The notes under the pieces are model-generated. The model saw nothing but the letters and a program-made list of their open reading frames with translations. It was not told the DNA's origin and made no database searches. Source: Patiria pectinifera (taxonomy: Eukaryota; Echinodermata; Asteroidea; Valvatida; Asterinidae). From it: 64,000 bases of DNA. The stretch covers positions 8,207,281 to 8,271,280 of the forward strand of contig CM057144.1 in the NCBI GenBank assembly GCA_029964075.1, read 5' to 3'. Below are positions 10,524-20,989 of this stretch, piece by piece; position 1 is the first letter of the stretch; each line of letters begins with the position of its first letter. Both the position numbers and the translations under genes were made by a program.

Positions 10524-10663
10524 CTCAAGCCGATATCATAAGCTAAACGGCCTGTTGCAACCCCTTCGACATCTAAGGTGTCGATCCGTTGATCCACGCC
10601 GCATTCCAGCTCACAGTATGCACCATTTACACCTGGATATTTCATGTACAGCCGGTGACACTC
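10524..10663 (-). CDS. Candidate internal host exon (exon 2 of a putative gene)
   Basis: Minus strand: acceptor TTTGTTTATTTTGGCCTAG, then 140 bp, then donor GTAAGAG. It is open over 46 codons plus two bases and begins ECHRLYMKYPGVNGAYCE, continuing with LECGVDQRIDTLDVEGV and ATGRLAYDIGL. The exit phase fits the exon at 7101-7209 (AG + G completes Arg). The entry phase 0 fits the exit of the candidate first exon at 30319-30363. Balanced composition and single-copy status in this repeat-rich window favour real coding sequence. I do not recognise the family; three Cys in the first half are the only notable feature. Confidence 0.55.
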
Positions 10664-11493
10664 CTAGGCCAAAATAAACAAAATAAGTTGATCGTCCCCG
10701 CCCACATCCTTTTTAGAGCCGCATCCTTTGTTTTTTTTTAATTATTCTCACCTCAAAAACTGTATTGATCATGCATAAAACATTTCGTCAAAACGTACGT
10801 ATAACGTACGGTACCCGACTACTCTCCCGTATGCACATGGAACTCAAACAACTTTATGACCCCTCATTTTCTTGAAAAATAGCCAGGCTCAAATTATGCA
10901 AACAGTGTCTTTTCTTTGCAACAAAGTGTGCAAAATATAATGACAAAATTTTCGACATCACAAATATTTGCACAGATATTGGCGATAAAGTTTGCGACAT
11001 CGCAAATATTTCAATATATATTTGCCCTTCAGTGCCACCATAATTATGTTTCACATCCGGCATGCGTCCGACAGGTCTACCGACTTCACTAATAATAATG
11101 TGCCCAGCGAAAATGGAAAAATATAACGTCCAAATCTTGTTTTTCGAATAAAAATGGAATGATGAAATGGGCAGGGTGACTGTTTTAGCCGATTTTCGGC
11201 TAACTTAGACAGAGGTTTTGTTTTAAAAAACGTGTTTGACAGAAAATTTGACAAAATTGATTTTTTGGCAGATTTCTGGCAAATTTGAACAAAATGGTAC
11301 ATTTGTTGAAAAAATGCTACAACTTTTTAAACAAACCCTTGCATAATGGGACAGGTTGGTTGGTGTACGTGTTAAGGTTCACATGGAACTGGACTTCGTC
11401 GTGACGCAACCGCATTTTGCCGGAAATTTATTCGATGATTTCATAGCATCTGTATGTGACTATACATCGTTTATAATGTAATTTGAACCTTAA
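10664..11493. other. Intronic or intergenic AT-rich sequence
   Basis: No supported gene. Segments near 10950-11010 and 11190-11300 repeat words such as CGCAAATATTT and GGCAGATTTCTGGCAAATTTG, the latter resembling the repeat at 11494-11650. Nothing else can be stated. Confidence 0.3.
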
Positions 11494-11650
11494 TTAAAGC
11501 AATACTACAACATCTGCATATGATTTTAAGTGTTTATAGTGTATTTCGACTTTTCGAGTGATTCTGGGGAATTTGGCAGATTTTTGATAAATCTGACAGA
11601 TTTTTGAATTGCATTTAGCAGAATTTGGCAATGACCTTACGGTCACCCCA
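11494..11650 (-). repeat. Dispersed repeat with CAGATTTnnnAAATCTG words (partner at 29578)
   Basis: Reverse complement matches 29578-29700. Both contain CCGTAAGGT, a GGCAAATTCTGCTAAATGCA-like segment, AATCTG-AGATTTA-CAAAAATCTG repeats and a following AAACACTTA segment. The two copies are moderately diverged. Confidence 0.55.
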
Positions 11651-11883
11651 AAAATGGGTTCAATTTGTCGATCGTATGCAAGGCAGTTTGCGTCTGTCTG
11701 AGATGTTGGCGATACCTCCGGATGGAATGTTTCCATTATGTCTGCGTTGCAGTTGGGTCCTGATTGCTTTTCACTTTGCGTTTTTTTAATTCGATATGGA
11801 AACAACTACTAGGATTAACACGCCGGTGTTTTTTTACGGTGCGGTATGGTCACTAATGCGGCGGCACGATGTTAGACTTGGTG

Positions 11884-12024
11884 CCAAGTCGGTAATTGTT
11901 TTGTGTACGGTAATACTGGCTCCATCCACGCACGCAAAATATATCGCTGCATCATGCATGTAATGCGGTAATTTGGTTCCCAGACCAAATGATGCTGACT
12001 GTTGATGTTCAATTACCGACTTGG
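11884..12024. repeat. 15-bp perfect inverted repeat pair
   Basis: CCAAGTCGGTAATTG at 11884-11898 is matched by CAATTACCGACTTGG at 12010-12024. This could be a short MITE of about 140 bp. No target duplication is evident. Confidence 0.5.
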
Positions 12025-12025
12025 C

Positions 12026-12912
12026 GAATAGTTTTCAATTTTGTATACAACATATATGGGAGTATTTTAAATCGCTAGCGAATTCTATGCGAGCATTCTG
12101 ATTGGTTCAGATTCCATAGTGCATTTTAGGCCGCCACGGAGGATTCTTCTATAACTTCGAGGGTTTGCACTTTGTGTTGTGTTACATGCACGATTGAAAT
12201 AAATCAACTATATCACAATGATACATTTTATTTCAATACACAATTGACCTAGCTGATGTATTGGTCGTTAAAACGTCGCCAGATCTACAAACATGCACCC
12301 GACGTATTGCATAGCGGTGCGCGATTGGACCTCCCCGCAACAATTTTGAATTTGACGACCGTTACCAAGATTTCCCCAAACTCGGTCTTCATTCGGCTCC
12401 GCCTGCTTACAGTGCTATTTGGATGCCTAATTCTAAGATTCCAGATCAACATCAGTCAATGTTATCTGACAGAAACATCAAACTGTATTATCATAACTGT
12501 ATGATATTACGAAGCAGGTGATTTATTTGAAAATTTGATCAGAGCATTAAAAGCTAAAAGTGATAAAGCGAAATCGGAAACGAAGCCGAGCTTTGAAAAA
12601 GGGCCATCAATGTCGTCATGTTTATTTTGTAGCCACGGAGGCTGCCTGACCAACAATTTAAACGTAAGCGTCGGAAATAATTGTCAAGTCTGGGAACCAG
12701 ACTAATCGATTACGTACTACTATACCAGCCGTGCCGATGGAGTTCGACTGAAATTCAGGGACAAAATACGACTATCTAACGACTTGTCATCAAGTCTAGC
12801 GCGATGTGTGTTTATCGCGTGGCGTGATGGTACGCGTACTCCGTCGCGTCGATGTAAACAACCGGCCGCTTTTTCGTCTTTTCTCAGGAACGGTACGACA
12901 TTAGATTAGTTC
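12026..12912. other. No supported gene
   Basis: Holds an 82-codon open frame at 12256-12504 without recognisable features. The word GGTTCCCAGAC (11973) and its reverse complement GTCTGGGAACC (12690) bracket the region, hinting at a larger inverted-repeat element that I cannot delimit. Confidence 0.3.
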
Positions 12913-13301
12913 CAGGCGCGGTTCTAGAACCAATATTTTTGGGGGGCTAGCACGGTGGATCCAGAATTTTTTTAGGGAGGCGTGCTGAAATGTTGACCGG
13001 TTATTTTTTCCAGACACTTAGGCCTCCGAAAATCAATAGGTGGGGGGGGGGAGGGGGGGGGGGCTCATGCCATATTTTCAATGGGGAGCGCCAATAAAAT
13101 CCTAAAATCATTCACACTATATTAACTAATGCACCCTTGTCACGGCTATTTCTTCTTTAGGGGGAGACCGTTCGCATGTACATCACAATCCTTCTTTTTG
13201 CTAATGCAATTTTTTTTTCGGAATTTATTTGGGGGGGGGGCTAGACAAAATTTTTGGGGGGGGGCTAGAGCCCCCCGTAGCCCCCCGTAGAACCGCGCCT
13301 G
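12913..13301 (+). mobile_element. hAT-type MITE, copy 1 (389 bp)
   Basis: The ends are CAGGCGCGGTTCTA and its inverted match TAGAACCGCGCCTG. It is flanked by a perfect 8-bp direct repeat ATTAGTTC (12905-12912 and 13302-13309). A CAG start with an 8-bp target duplication is diagnostic of the hAT superfamily. The interior has T-runs and G-runs and no transposase. A second copy lies at 22267-22650. Confidence 0.9.
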
Positions 13302-13406
13302 ATTAGTTCCCTTGAAACTAGACCTTTAAAAAAAGTTTAAGTAAAAAATTCAAAAACATGAAATTTTCGGGGATTTCAGGCCGTAATCCCCTTTAAAATA
13401 CTAGTC

Positions 13407-13905
13407 TATGGAACGCCAAAGAGGCATTTAATGTGATCAACGAATCGGTGATACACTTTTGCAATCGGTGATGCATATTCACGATCGGTGATGGACTTTC
13501 GCGATCGGTGATGGACTTTTACTGGTGATGCTTATTCACGATCGGTGATGGACTTTCGCGATCGGTGATGGACTTTCACTGTTGATGCATATTCACGATC
13601 GGTGATGGACTTTCGCGATCGGTGATGGACTTTTACTGGTGATGCATATTCGCGATCGGTGATGGACTTTCGCGATCGGTGATGGACTTTCACTGGTGAT
13701 GTATATTCACGAGCGGTGATGGACTTACGCGATGGTGATGGAATTTTACTGGTGATGCATATTCACGATCGGTGATGGACTTTCGCGACCGGTGATCAAC
13801 TTTGCAATCGGTGATGGACTTTTGCAATCGGTGATGGATTTTCAACGACCCAACTCCGATTGCAAAATCCATCACCGATCGCCAAAGTGCATCAGTTATT
13901 GAACG
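13407..13905 (+). mobile_element. TATGGAACGCC element with 57-bp satellite, copy 1
   Basis: Starts with TATGGAACGCCAAAGAGGCA, then TTTAATGTGATCA. About seven units of a 57-bp repeat follow (acgatcgg at 13481, 13538, 13595), each made of three related pieces of about 19 bp around CGATCGGTGATGGACTTT. It ends in an inverted ATCACCGATCGCC segment at about 13880 and has no second TATGGAACG terminus. The same structure occurs inverted at 21505-22131. Confidence 0.8.
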
Positions 13906-14110
13906 TGCATACCGCTGTGGATTAGGGTTTCTCGTTTTGCCCCTGACGGTGATATTTGTTTACGGTGTTTTTTTTGTGATTTGTTTTGATCCAATAAATG
14001 GTCAAACGTTTTTTGCATCTGATGATTCATGGGTGGGCCATCGGAGACAGCATATGGCGGGGTTATTTGGGGGCCTGACCAGGTATCCAGGGGGCACAGG
14101 AATGCAATCA

Positions 14111-14148
<38 letters not shown>

Positions 14149-14220
14149 ATCCATCTAATAGCCAATCTTGGTGTAGATATGTGGGGGCCTCTGGTTTCAT
14201 CATTACTCATCATTTAATCA
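13906..14220. repeat. Dispersed repeat with (ATC)n microsatellite
   Basis: 13906-14020 matches 21245-21500 in reverse complement and is related to 19040-19225 (words CACAGCGG and AAAACAAATCA). 14028-14200 matches 17630-17785 directly and 14815-14970 inverted (GGAGACAGCATAT, CCAGGGGGCACAGGAATGC, an ATC run, CATCTAATAGCCAATCTTGG). The ATC run differs in length between copies. Confidence 0.7.
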
Positions 14221-14267
14221 AATGAGTAAATGAGTAACGAAATGAGTAAATGAGTAACTCTATAAGT

Positions 14268-14482
14268 GCGTTAAAGGGAATATACAACATTTGCAAACAT
14301 CGAAAAATAAAACCACCAAGATTTTACGAAGTACCTTACTAGGATGTTGGTAAATGACAGTCTAAAGCTTCCTGTAAAATTATGGCACCTGGTGTGAAGT
14401 CATTTTCAAAGAAATGGTAGTTTTGTATACATTTCCAGCGGTGGTCGGCCGACCACCGTTGGAAAAACTAACTATTTTGCAA
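14268..14482. repeat. Dispersed repeat with central 34-bp palindrome, copy 1
   Basis: Matches 33029-33245 directly over about 215 bp (words ATACAACATTTGCAAACATC, TCTAAAGC-like, ATGGCACCTGGT). At 14432-14465 it has a near-perfect palindrome, TTTCCAGCGGTGGTCGG followed by its complement, with one G-T pair. The other copy has a different but perfect palindrome at the same place. Confidence 0.75.
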
Positions 14483-14640
14483 CTACTGCCCCCCTTTGTC
14501 CAATATTCCAGTTCATGTTTTCCCCTTGTCCACTATTCCAGTTCCAGTCTTCCTCTGTCCAATATTCCATCTAGGGGATGGGTTTCCCCTTTGTCCAATA
14601 CATTTTTAGACCCATCCCTTGTCCGATAAAACTTACACAC
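14483..14640. repeat. Degenerate tandem repeat of CCCTTTGTCCAATATTCCA
   Basis: About five irregular units of 25-35 bp built on TTGTCCAATATTCCAGTTC, between the palindromic repeat and the foldback element. No coding evidence. Confidence 0.6.
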
Positions 14641-15695
14641 GCCCATGCGCTCTTTTATTATGCTAACATCATCCATCGATATGCTACTTGGTTTCATTGA
14701 TATGCTAATGCGTCCACTGTCTTTGTGCATTATGCATAAAATTATTTTGTCTTGTCCGATGAAGACCCTACTCACTACTGTACTGTCCATCATGTGCTCA
14801 CTTAAGTGTGCTTAAGTGACCCGAGGCCCCCACATATCTATACCAAGATTGGCTATTAGATGGATTTATGATGATGATGATGATGATGTGATTGCATTCC
14901 TGTGCCCCCTGGATGCCTGCTCAGACCCCTCAATAACCCCGCCATATATGCTGTCTCCAATGACCCACACATCAATCATCATATTATGCAAAAACCTTTT
15001 ATCACGTATTGGTAAAAAATACTCGGACTCAAATTTAAGGACATGAGAAACACATTGCTGAGATGATTGGTAAAGCTAATAGAAAATTATTCATGTTCAG
15101 GAAACAGAAAGAAACTGGTTTTACTCAAAGAACTTACACTCAAACAGACCAATCTAATTTAGTCGATCCAAAAGAGTTTGCCGTATTATTCTATCTCTGG
15201 ATTACCTTTATGATAGAAGAACCACTATGTGTACAAACTTTGCTCTAGGTGCTTTTAAATCAGGCAAATTAAATGAGTGGTTCCCTCAATCAAAAAGTTG
15301 TCACACTATGAATCTTAGATCGAGTAGAACACTCAAGGAGTATCCCAGTTCATCCAAGAGATTTCGAAATAGCCCGGACTCATCAATAGTTCAACATAGG
15401 ATTTTCAAATGTATACAATTTTAATTGCTATTATTTTGCTGAACGTCAGTTGGTGCATGAAACGCGTTTGCATGTGGAACACCCAATTTGTGAGCCCCCA
15501 TGTGATAATGATTGACCTCGATCGTGCCCCAATTCCACGACTGCAAAAAAAATGGTAGCTGGTAAGTGGAGACCTGGAGCACGTGTTGTTGCGAGGGCTA
15601 AAGGGACAAGGTGATTGATTGCCAAAGAAGACATGGCTGGCACAAACCATAGAGCTAGCTCTATTTCCCACAGTGGTGTTAGAAATAGATTGGTA

Positions 15696-15942
15696 ACTAT
15701 GGAACGCCAAAGAGGCATTTAATGTGATCATCGAATCGGTGATACACTTATGCAATCGGTGATGCATATTCACGATCGGTGATGGACTTTCGCGATCGGT
15801 GATGGACTTTTACTGGTGATGCATATTCACGATCGGTGATGGACTTTCGCAATCGGTGATGGACTTTTACTCAACGACTGGTCATCGCAGCTTTGATCAC
15901 CGATTGCGAAAGACCATCACTGATCGCGAAAGTCCATCACCG
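15696..15942 (+). mobile_element. TATGGAACGCC satellite element, copy 2
   Basis: TATGGAACGCCAAAGAGGCA starts it, followed by two 57-bp units, then an inverted part (GACTGGTCATCGCAGCTTTG, GATCACCGATTGCG) that matches 29040-29100 in reverse complement. It is shorter than the other copies and lies at the centre of the 14.8-17.8 kb foldback. Confidence 0.75.
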
Positions 15943-15990
15943 ATTAAATGCCGCTTTTGGCGAAACAGGAACGCCAAAGAGGCATTTAAT
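15943..15990. repeat. Palindromic seam ATTAAATGCC...GGCATTTAAT
   Basis: ATTAAATGCCGCTTTTGGCG (15943-15962) and CGCCAAAGAGGCATTTAAT (15972-15990) can form a long hairpin with a 9-nt loop. It joins the satellite element to the next repeat. A matching seam lies at 27142-27190, with its arms changed in step (ATTCAATGCC with GGCATTGAAT). Confidence 0.7.
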
Positions 15991-16624
15991 GTGATCACCG
16001 AAATGGCGATGGACTTTCACGACCGTCGCATCTGTGTGTTGCATCGTAATCATTTGCACGTATTATACTTATCTATGTTCCTTGCTCTGGAGCAATTTAA
16101 TTGCAAATGCGCAGTGCCTTTATTTTGCTCTGCTGTTTTTTTAAATACCTTTCGCGAAAATCTGATAAATTTTACTTCCACGTAACCGATGTAATTTTCG
16201 AACCATGGTGTTTTTTTTTTATAAGAGTTAAATTTAGATTAATCATTTTTAAGATTAGAAAATATTACAATTTTTCCCCCAAAGAGCAATGATTCGATGT
16301 GTACATATTTGTAATGCAGCATGGTACTCAATCTACATGTATTTCTAAGACCACTGTGGGAAATAGAGCTAGCTCTATGGTTTGTGCCAGCCATGTCTTC
16401 TTTGGCAATCAATCACCTTGTCCCTTTAGCCCTCTCAACAACACGTGCTCCAGGTCTCCACTTACCAGCTACCATTGTTTTTTGCAGTCGTGGAATTGGG
16501 GCACGATCGAGGTCAATCATTTTCACATGGGGGCTCACAAATTGGGTGTTCCACATGCAAACGCGTTTCATGCTCCAACTGACGTTCAGCAAAATAATAG
16601 CAATTAAAATTGTATACATTTGAA
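15991..16624. repeat. Dispersed repeat unit (partner 26540-27141, inverted)
   Basis: The block from CGACCGTCGCATCTGTGTG through the AT-rich middle to the end at AATTGTATACATTTGAAAAT recurs in reverse complement at 26540-27141. The part from about 16203 on is tandemly duplicated. Confidence 0.7.
16413..16619 (-). CDS. Small ORF with signal-peptide-like start (copy A, doubtful)
   Basis: 68 codons on the minus strand. The first 16 residues, MYTILIAIILLNVSWS, form a hydrophobic signal-like segment; the rest is basic and contains DRAPIPRLQK and KWRPGAR. It is repeated in the next unit (16837-17043). Two further copies (15405 and 26540) are frame-shifted in an A-run. The two intact copies differ at two codons, both changing the amino acid, so there is no sign of selection. 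It lies inside a repeat and is more likely incidental. Confidence 0.2.
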   Translation of the reverse strand: MYTILIAIILLNVSWSMKRVCMWNTQFVSPHVKMIDLDRAPIPRLQKTMVAGKWRPGARVVERAKGTR

Positions 16625-16836
16625 AATCCTATGGTTTTTTTTGATAAGAGTTAAATTTAGATTAATCATTTTTAAGATTAGAAAATATTATCATTTTTCC
16701 CCCCAAAGAGCAATGATTCGATGTGTACATATTTGTAATGCAGCATGGTACTCAATCTACATGTATTTCTAAGACCACTGTGGGAAATAGAGCTAGCTCT
16801 ATGGTTTGTGCCAGCCATGTCTTCTTTGGCAATCAA

Positions 16837-17043
16837 TCACCTTGTCCCTTTAGCCCTCGCAACAACACGTGCTCCAGGTCTCCACTTACCAGCTACCATT
16901 GTTTTTTGCAGTCGTGGAATTGGGGCACGACCGAGGTCAATCATTTTCACATGGGGGCTCACAAATTGGGTGTTCCACATGCAAACGCGTTTCATGCTCC
17001 AACTGACGTTCAGCAAAATAATAGCAATTAAAATTGTATACAT
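16837..17043 (-). CDS. Small ORF with signal-peptide-like start (copy B, doubtful)
   Basis: Same 68-codon frame as 16413-16619, in the second 424-bp unit. It differs by Asp to Gly in the IDL-RAP segment and Glu to Ala in RVV-RAK. The same doubts apply. Confidence 0.2.
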   Translation of the reverse strand: MYTILIAIILLNVSWSMKRVCMWNTQFVSPHVKMIDLGRAPIPRLQKTMVAGKWRPGARVVARAKGTR

Positions 17044-17822
17044 TTGAAAATCCTATGTTGAACTATTGATGAGTCCGGGCTATTTTGAAATCTCTTTTAT
17101 TATTATTATTATTATTTATTCGACCAGGACAAATCTTACACACAAATATGACCCAAAACAACATACATGAACATTAAGGAAAACAAAATAGAACCATCCT
17201 AGATACTCCTTGAGTGTTCTACTCGATCTAAGATTCATAGTGTGCCAACTTTTTGATTGAGGGAACCACTCATTAAATTTGCCTGATTTAAAAGCACCTA
17301 GAGCAAAGTTTGTATACATAGTGGTTCTTCTATCATAAAGGTAATCCAGAGATAGAATAATACGGCAAACTCTTTTGGATCGACTAAATTAGATTGGTCT
17401 GTTTGAGTGTAATGCTTGAGTGCCAAACCGGCGATGCGTTTTCTAGGACTGGTCTAACATAGGGTAACAAGTTATTTGAGTAAAACCACTTTCTTTCAGT
17501 TTCCTGAACATGAATAATTTTCTATTAGCTTTACCAATCATCTCAGCAATGTGTTTCTCATGTCCTTAAATTTGAGTCCGAGTATTTTTTACCAATACGA
17601 TAAAAGGTGTTTGCATAATATGATGATTGATGTGTGGGTCATTGGAGACAGCATATATGGCGGGGTTATTGAGGGGTCTGAGCAGGCATCCAGGGGGCAC
17701 AGGAATGCAATCACATCATCATCATCATCATCATAAATCCATCTAATAGCCAATCTTGGTGTAGATATGTGGGGGCCTCTGGTCACTTAAGCACACTTAA
17801 GTGAGCACATGATGGACAGTAC

Positions 17823-18070
17823 ACAGAGGAACTTTCCTTGCAAATGTTTTTCCACCACCACCACTTACATCCGCCAGTTATAGTGCTCCAAGGTTTCAAG
17901 AGACTAATTACAAGGATTAAAACGTTCGCAATTTTTAGGATACAGACAGCCTGCTCCTCATATTTATGAGGCAAATGAAACCATTCAATCCCTTGTTTTT
18001 CTATTTTGCTCTCAAGTGTCACGAGGCTATGATGTGGGAAGTTATTTTTTTGTAATTCAAGTACATGTAT
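17823..18070 (-). repeat. Dispersed repeat, partner of 20990-21225 (inverted)
   Basis: Shared in reverse complement: ACATCCGCCAGTTATAGTGC, CAGACAGCCTGCTCCTCATA, GAAACCATTCAATCCCTTG and CACGAGGCTATGATG. The 20990 copy lacks about 20 bp after the AATTACAA word. Confidence 0.7.
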
Positions 18071-18257
18071 AATTTTCATTTGTTGTCATTATTGCCACAT
18101 ATCTCACGTTTATGGGTTTTTTTTATATTATCAAAGTAAGTGGGTGAAAATATCCCAGCCAACCCCCCTCCCCCCCAAAAAAAACCACTTTCTTCAACTT
18201 AAATATGCTGTGATTTCTGGGCGACGGAGGCTGCCGGCGTCATGGGCAGACTAAGCT
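18071..18257. other. Spacer with C-run/A-run junction
   Basis: At 18160-18185 a C-run is followed by eight A. This is the reverse complement of the T-run/G-run found just inside hAT-type MITE ends, so it may be a decayed terminus. Nothing else seen. Confidence 0.3.
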
Positions 18258-18620
18258 TTGTTTAGGTTGTCGGTACAAATGTAACTGTTGCGGTTGTACT
18301 CCTATCATTGGAAAATTTTAGTGTATTTTTATTTATACATTATTCAATATTTTTCTTTGATAACTCCGATGTTTAAGTAACCAAAATGATTTTAAAAAGA
18401 CTGTGCACACCGGTGAATCATTTATTATTCATTAGTTAAAGAATAATGTAACCAATTGGGTTAAATAGCGAATGTCTGTTCTGTTTGTGCACTATACAAT
18501 TGACAAGGTCACTTAAGACAAGCTCGAAAAGATCTCGGAAGTTGCGGCTCGATTGTAGACCGTTGTAGCCTATACATCATGTACATGATATGTAAAGGTA
18601 TGTTCTTAAAATTGAAAAGG
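18258..18620. repeat. Direct repeat, partner of 26200-26545
   Basis: Shared: GTAACTGTTGCGGTTGTACT, GGAAAATTTTAGTGTATTTT, GTGCACACCGGTGAATCATT, AGATCTCGGAAGTTGC and TGTAGCCTATACATCATGTA. Identity is high, with small indels. Confidence 0.75.
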
Positions 18621-19050
18621 ATTCCATTATCCGAGTGTATATGTTTTTTGAGAATAATGGATTGTTGTTGTGCATTTTGTATGTGTTTCGATTTCTCGTG
18701 AAATGTGTTTATTTTTAATTCATTTCAATTTTTACTGTAAATCACTGTGCAATTCAGCTTCTGAGCTGCTAGATGGTGATAATCAACCCAAATAATAATA
18801 ATGTTAATAATAATGATAAAAAATAATAACTTATAATAACCCATAATTGGCTATTTGGGGAACATTCCCATAAACTAATGCACACATGTTTCCCCCCAAC
18901 TTTAATGACCCGTAACTCCAATTTTACCTAAGTTTCGCCGGGTAATTTTTACTAATTCGACCACGAGCAATCGAGTCTATTTGCGACGATAATATTTTGC
19001 CTCTAAGTGTGTGACGCTAAAGTGTCTCCCAAAGGGTATAGGCCTATTAT
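18621..19050. other. AT-rich spacer, no gene
   Basis: AAT-rich low-complexity sequence at 18790-18850 and single-copy-looking AT-rich sequence. No feature supported. Confidence 0.35.
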
Positions 19051-19225
19051 AAAACAAATCATTCTGTTCATGCCACATTCACAGAGGAGTGTTTTATTCC
19101 GGATACCTGTGATATGGCATATACCGTTTGAATTGTTAATTGTTATGGTTATGTTAATATGGGCAACACCAAAGGCCCAAATCCACAGCGGCATACACTA
19201 ACTACAAACATTTCACGGACATTAC
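19051..19225. repeat. Dispersed repeat, relative of 21245-21400
   Basis: Shared direct words: AAACAAATCATT, GCCACAT-CACAGAGGA, ATTCCGGATACC, ATATGGGCA and CACAGCGGCATACACTAAC. Related to 13906-14010 inverted. Confidence 0.65.
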
Positions 19226-19256
19226 AAAAAAATGGAGTCGCAAGTGAGAACGGACA

Positions 19257-20830
19257 TATTATCTATATATATAAGAGAGAAGTTTACTCGGCCTGCGAGA
19301 CGATGTTTGCTCATGAAAGGATCCGAGACCGCGGGCTCACGCGGCGCCAAAATCGCTCCACGTCCGTGGAAAAATGCGGAGGGTGTCTTCCGCCGGGTCG
19401 GACGCTTCGGGTCGTCCTTATTTTCCCGTACGGACCGGCGATCCGTTTCGTCGATTTTTCGTGACTGCATTTTGCACAGGAATTTGCCGTCGTGTGCGCT
19501 TTCACGTTGACTGCCTGGCCGCCCCCCGTGCTGGCTCTCCTGCGTGTCTGGACTGTGCGAGGTCAGCGAGGCCAACGTAGGGGTTTCGTTTACGTGTTCT
19601 ACTCGGCCGTTCGGCAAAAGCGTTCACCAAACGTTAGTAAGGGGTGACCTTGGTAAAATATTTTTTGTCCATGGTGCGTGGCCACCAAGTGTCCCTATTC
19701 TTTCATATGCTTCGCTTGCCGCCCCTGCGCCGAGTGCAACGAATACTCAGAAGGACTACACATTAGTATGCCTAGCGCGGTCTGACCAATCGAAAGTCTA
19801 CACTGCGTGGCACTTCCCGGCTATGCGTAAAACCGTCACTGGCAACGCGTACTGCAGCCTGCTCCACACCCTGGAAACGAGGTTGAGTCTACGGTGCTCG
19901 CTATTTGAAGCGCAAGCATGTGACGTCGCGTGATAGAGTGCTGTTGCTTCCATAATGTGTTTACAGCTCCATGCTTCCACCACCACCAAGGCTGAGCGTT
20001 TTGAGTTCGCTGCCCGCACGTATAATTCAGTGTCGCGTTATAATTTCGGGGGCCTGTTTGGGGTCAACGAAGGATCGATGCATTGCTTCAAATATCGCGA
20101 TAAAGTTGAATCGACTTCTTCCTCGCAGACGGTGTCGCAAATTGTAAGAAGTCAAGTTTACGTTTGTTGAAGAGTCCAATACTGATAATTGTGATCGACC
20201 TTCCTCCATGATTCAGACCGAATTTTATGGTAACACTCAACATTTTCATTTCAAATGACACCTTCACGTTTTATTGCATTATGATTTATTGTCAAAATTG
20301 TACGTACAATCAGCGTTCGCCTGTGTACTACAGTAACCTTTTCACTACGTTTTCCAAATGCGACTGCCTCACAAAATGCCAATTTAACAGACCAACGGGA
20401 ACATTTACAGACAGTTGCCATGGTACATAATTATCATGTGTGTAAATCGACGGGGGATAGGGGGAACCCATGCGCCCCCACATTTTAAAGCGGGGGACAT
20501 TGTTTGGTCCCCCGCCCCACCCCACCCCCACTTTTTCTTCCCCGAAAAAAATCGTAGCCTACAATAATGATTATATTGCTCAGAATGCATGTGGCTGATT
20601 CACTTATTACTCCAAACTCAAAACTTTCAAAGATGACCTTTTGCTCAAATTGGTTTTAGTGGTCAGAAATTGCCTCAGATCACACCACAGAAATTGCTTT
20701 TCTATAACTGCATGTCTCCCCAACTATATCCCCCATTTACATTTAACTCTCCACATTTTCATCCACAACACTACGCCCTACCCGATCTATGATCGGGTAA
20801 ATCAGCTTGTAAAACATATAACCGTATTAA
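19257..20830. repeat. Segmental duplication unit A
   Basis: Collinear with 22150-26075 (unit B), sharing GAGAAGTTTACTCG, CCACGTCCGTGGAAA, GACCGGCGATCCGTTTCGTC, GAAACGAGGTTGAGTCTACG, TTACAGCTCCATGCTTCCA and ATCTATGATCGGGTAAATCA. Unit A lacks the hAT MITE and the 469-bp composite present in B, and so preserves their empty sites (GGAGGGTG at 19378-19385; CATAA near 19952). It also lacks the inverted right end found at 25140-25352. Long open frames here are not conserved between units and I do not call genes. Confidence 0.8.
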
Positions 20831-20989
20831 CACAATTTAGGGGCAACACCAGGCCCGACCAGTAGTGGGCATCACAAGCCACAGCATACACAATATGCTT
20901 GACAATAAATGAAATACATGTAGGCCTATATGAAAATGAGATATATGTGGCAATAAATGACAACAAATGCAAATTAAACTTGAATAACA

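Larger units (their letters stand above)
16203..17056. repeat. Recent 424-bp tandem duplication
   Basis: The word ATGGTACTCAATCTAC occurs at 16321 and 16745, exactly 424 bp apart, and the two units differ at only a handful of positions. Further copies of the unit lie inverted at 15405-15680 and 26540-26830. Confidence 0.85.
14780..17822. mobile_element. 3-kb foldback element with arms near 0.9-1.1 kb
   Basis: GTACTGTCCATCATGTGCTC at 14780 is matched in reverse complement at 17822. The arms run inward to about 15680 on the left and 16745 on the right, interrupted by an extra 60 bp near 17410-17470 in the right arm. The arms hold the ATC-microsatellite repeat, a unique block of about 400 bp and the 424-bp unit. 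The centre holds a 57-bp satellite element and a palindromic seam. No transposase is seen, and no target duplication beyond GTAC at the tips. Confidence 0.7.

Noticed and set aside
13440-13840. Possible CRISPR array (regular short repeats)
   Set aside because: Repeats are contiguous with no unique spacers, and the context is eukaryotic; this is a satellite inside a transposon.
19222-19933. Frames of about 130 codons on both strands in unit A
   Set aside because: Not maintained in the unit-B copy (frame changes and the hAT insertion) and no domain; treated as repeat DNA.
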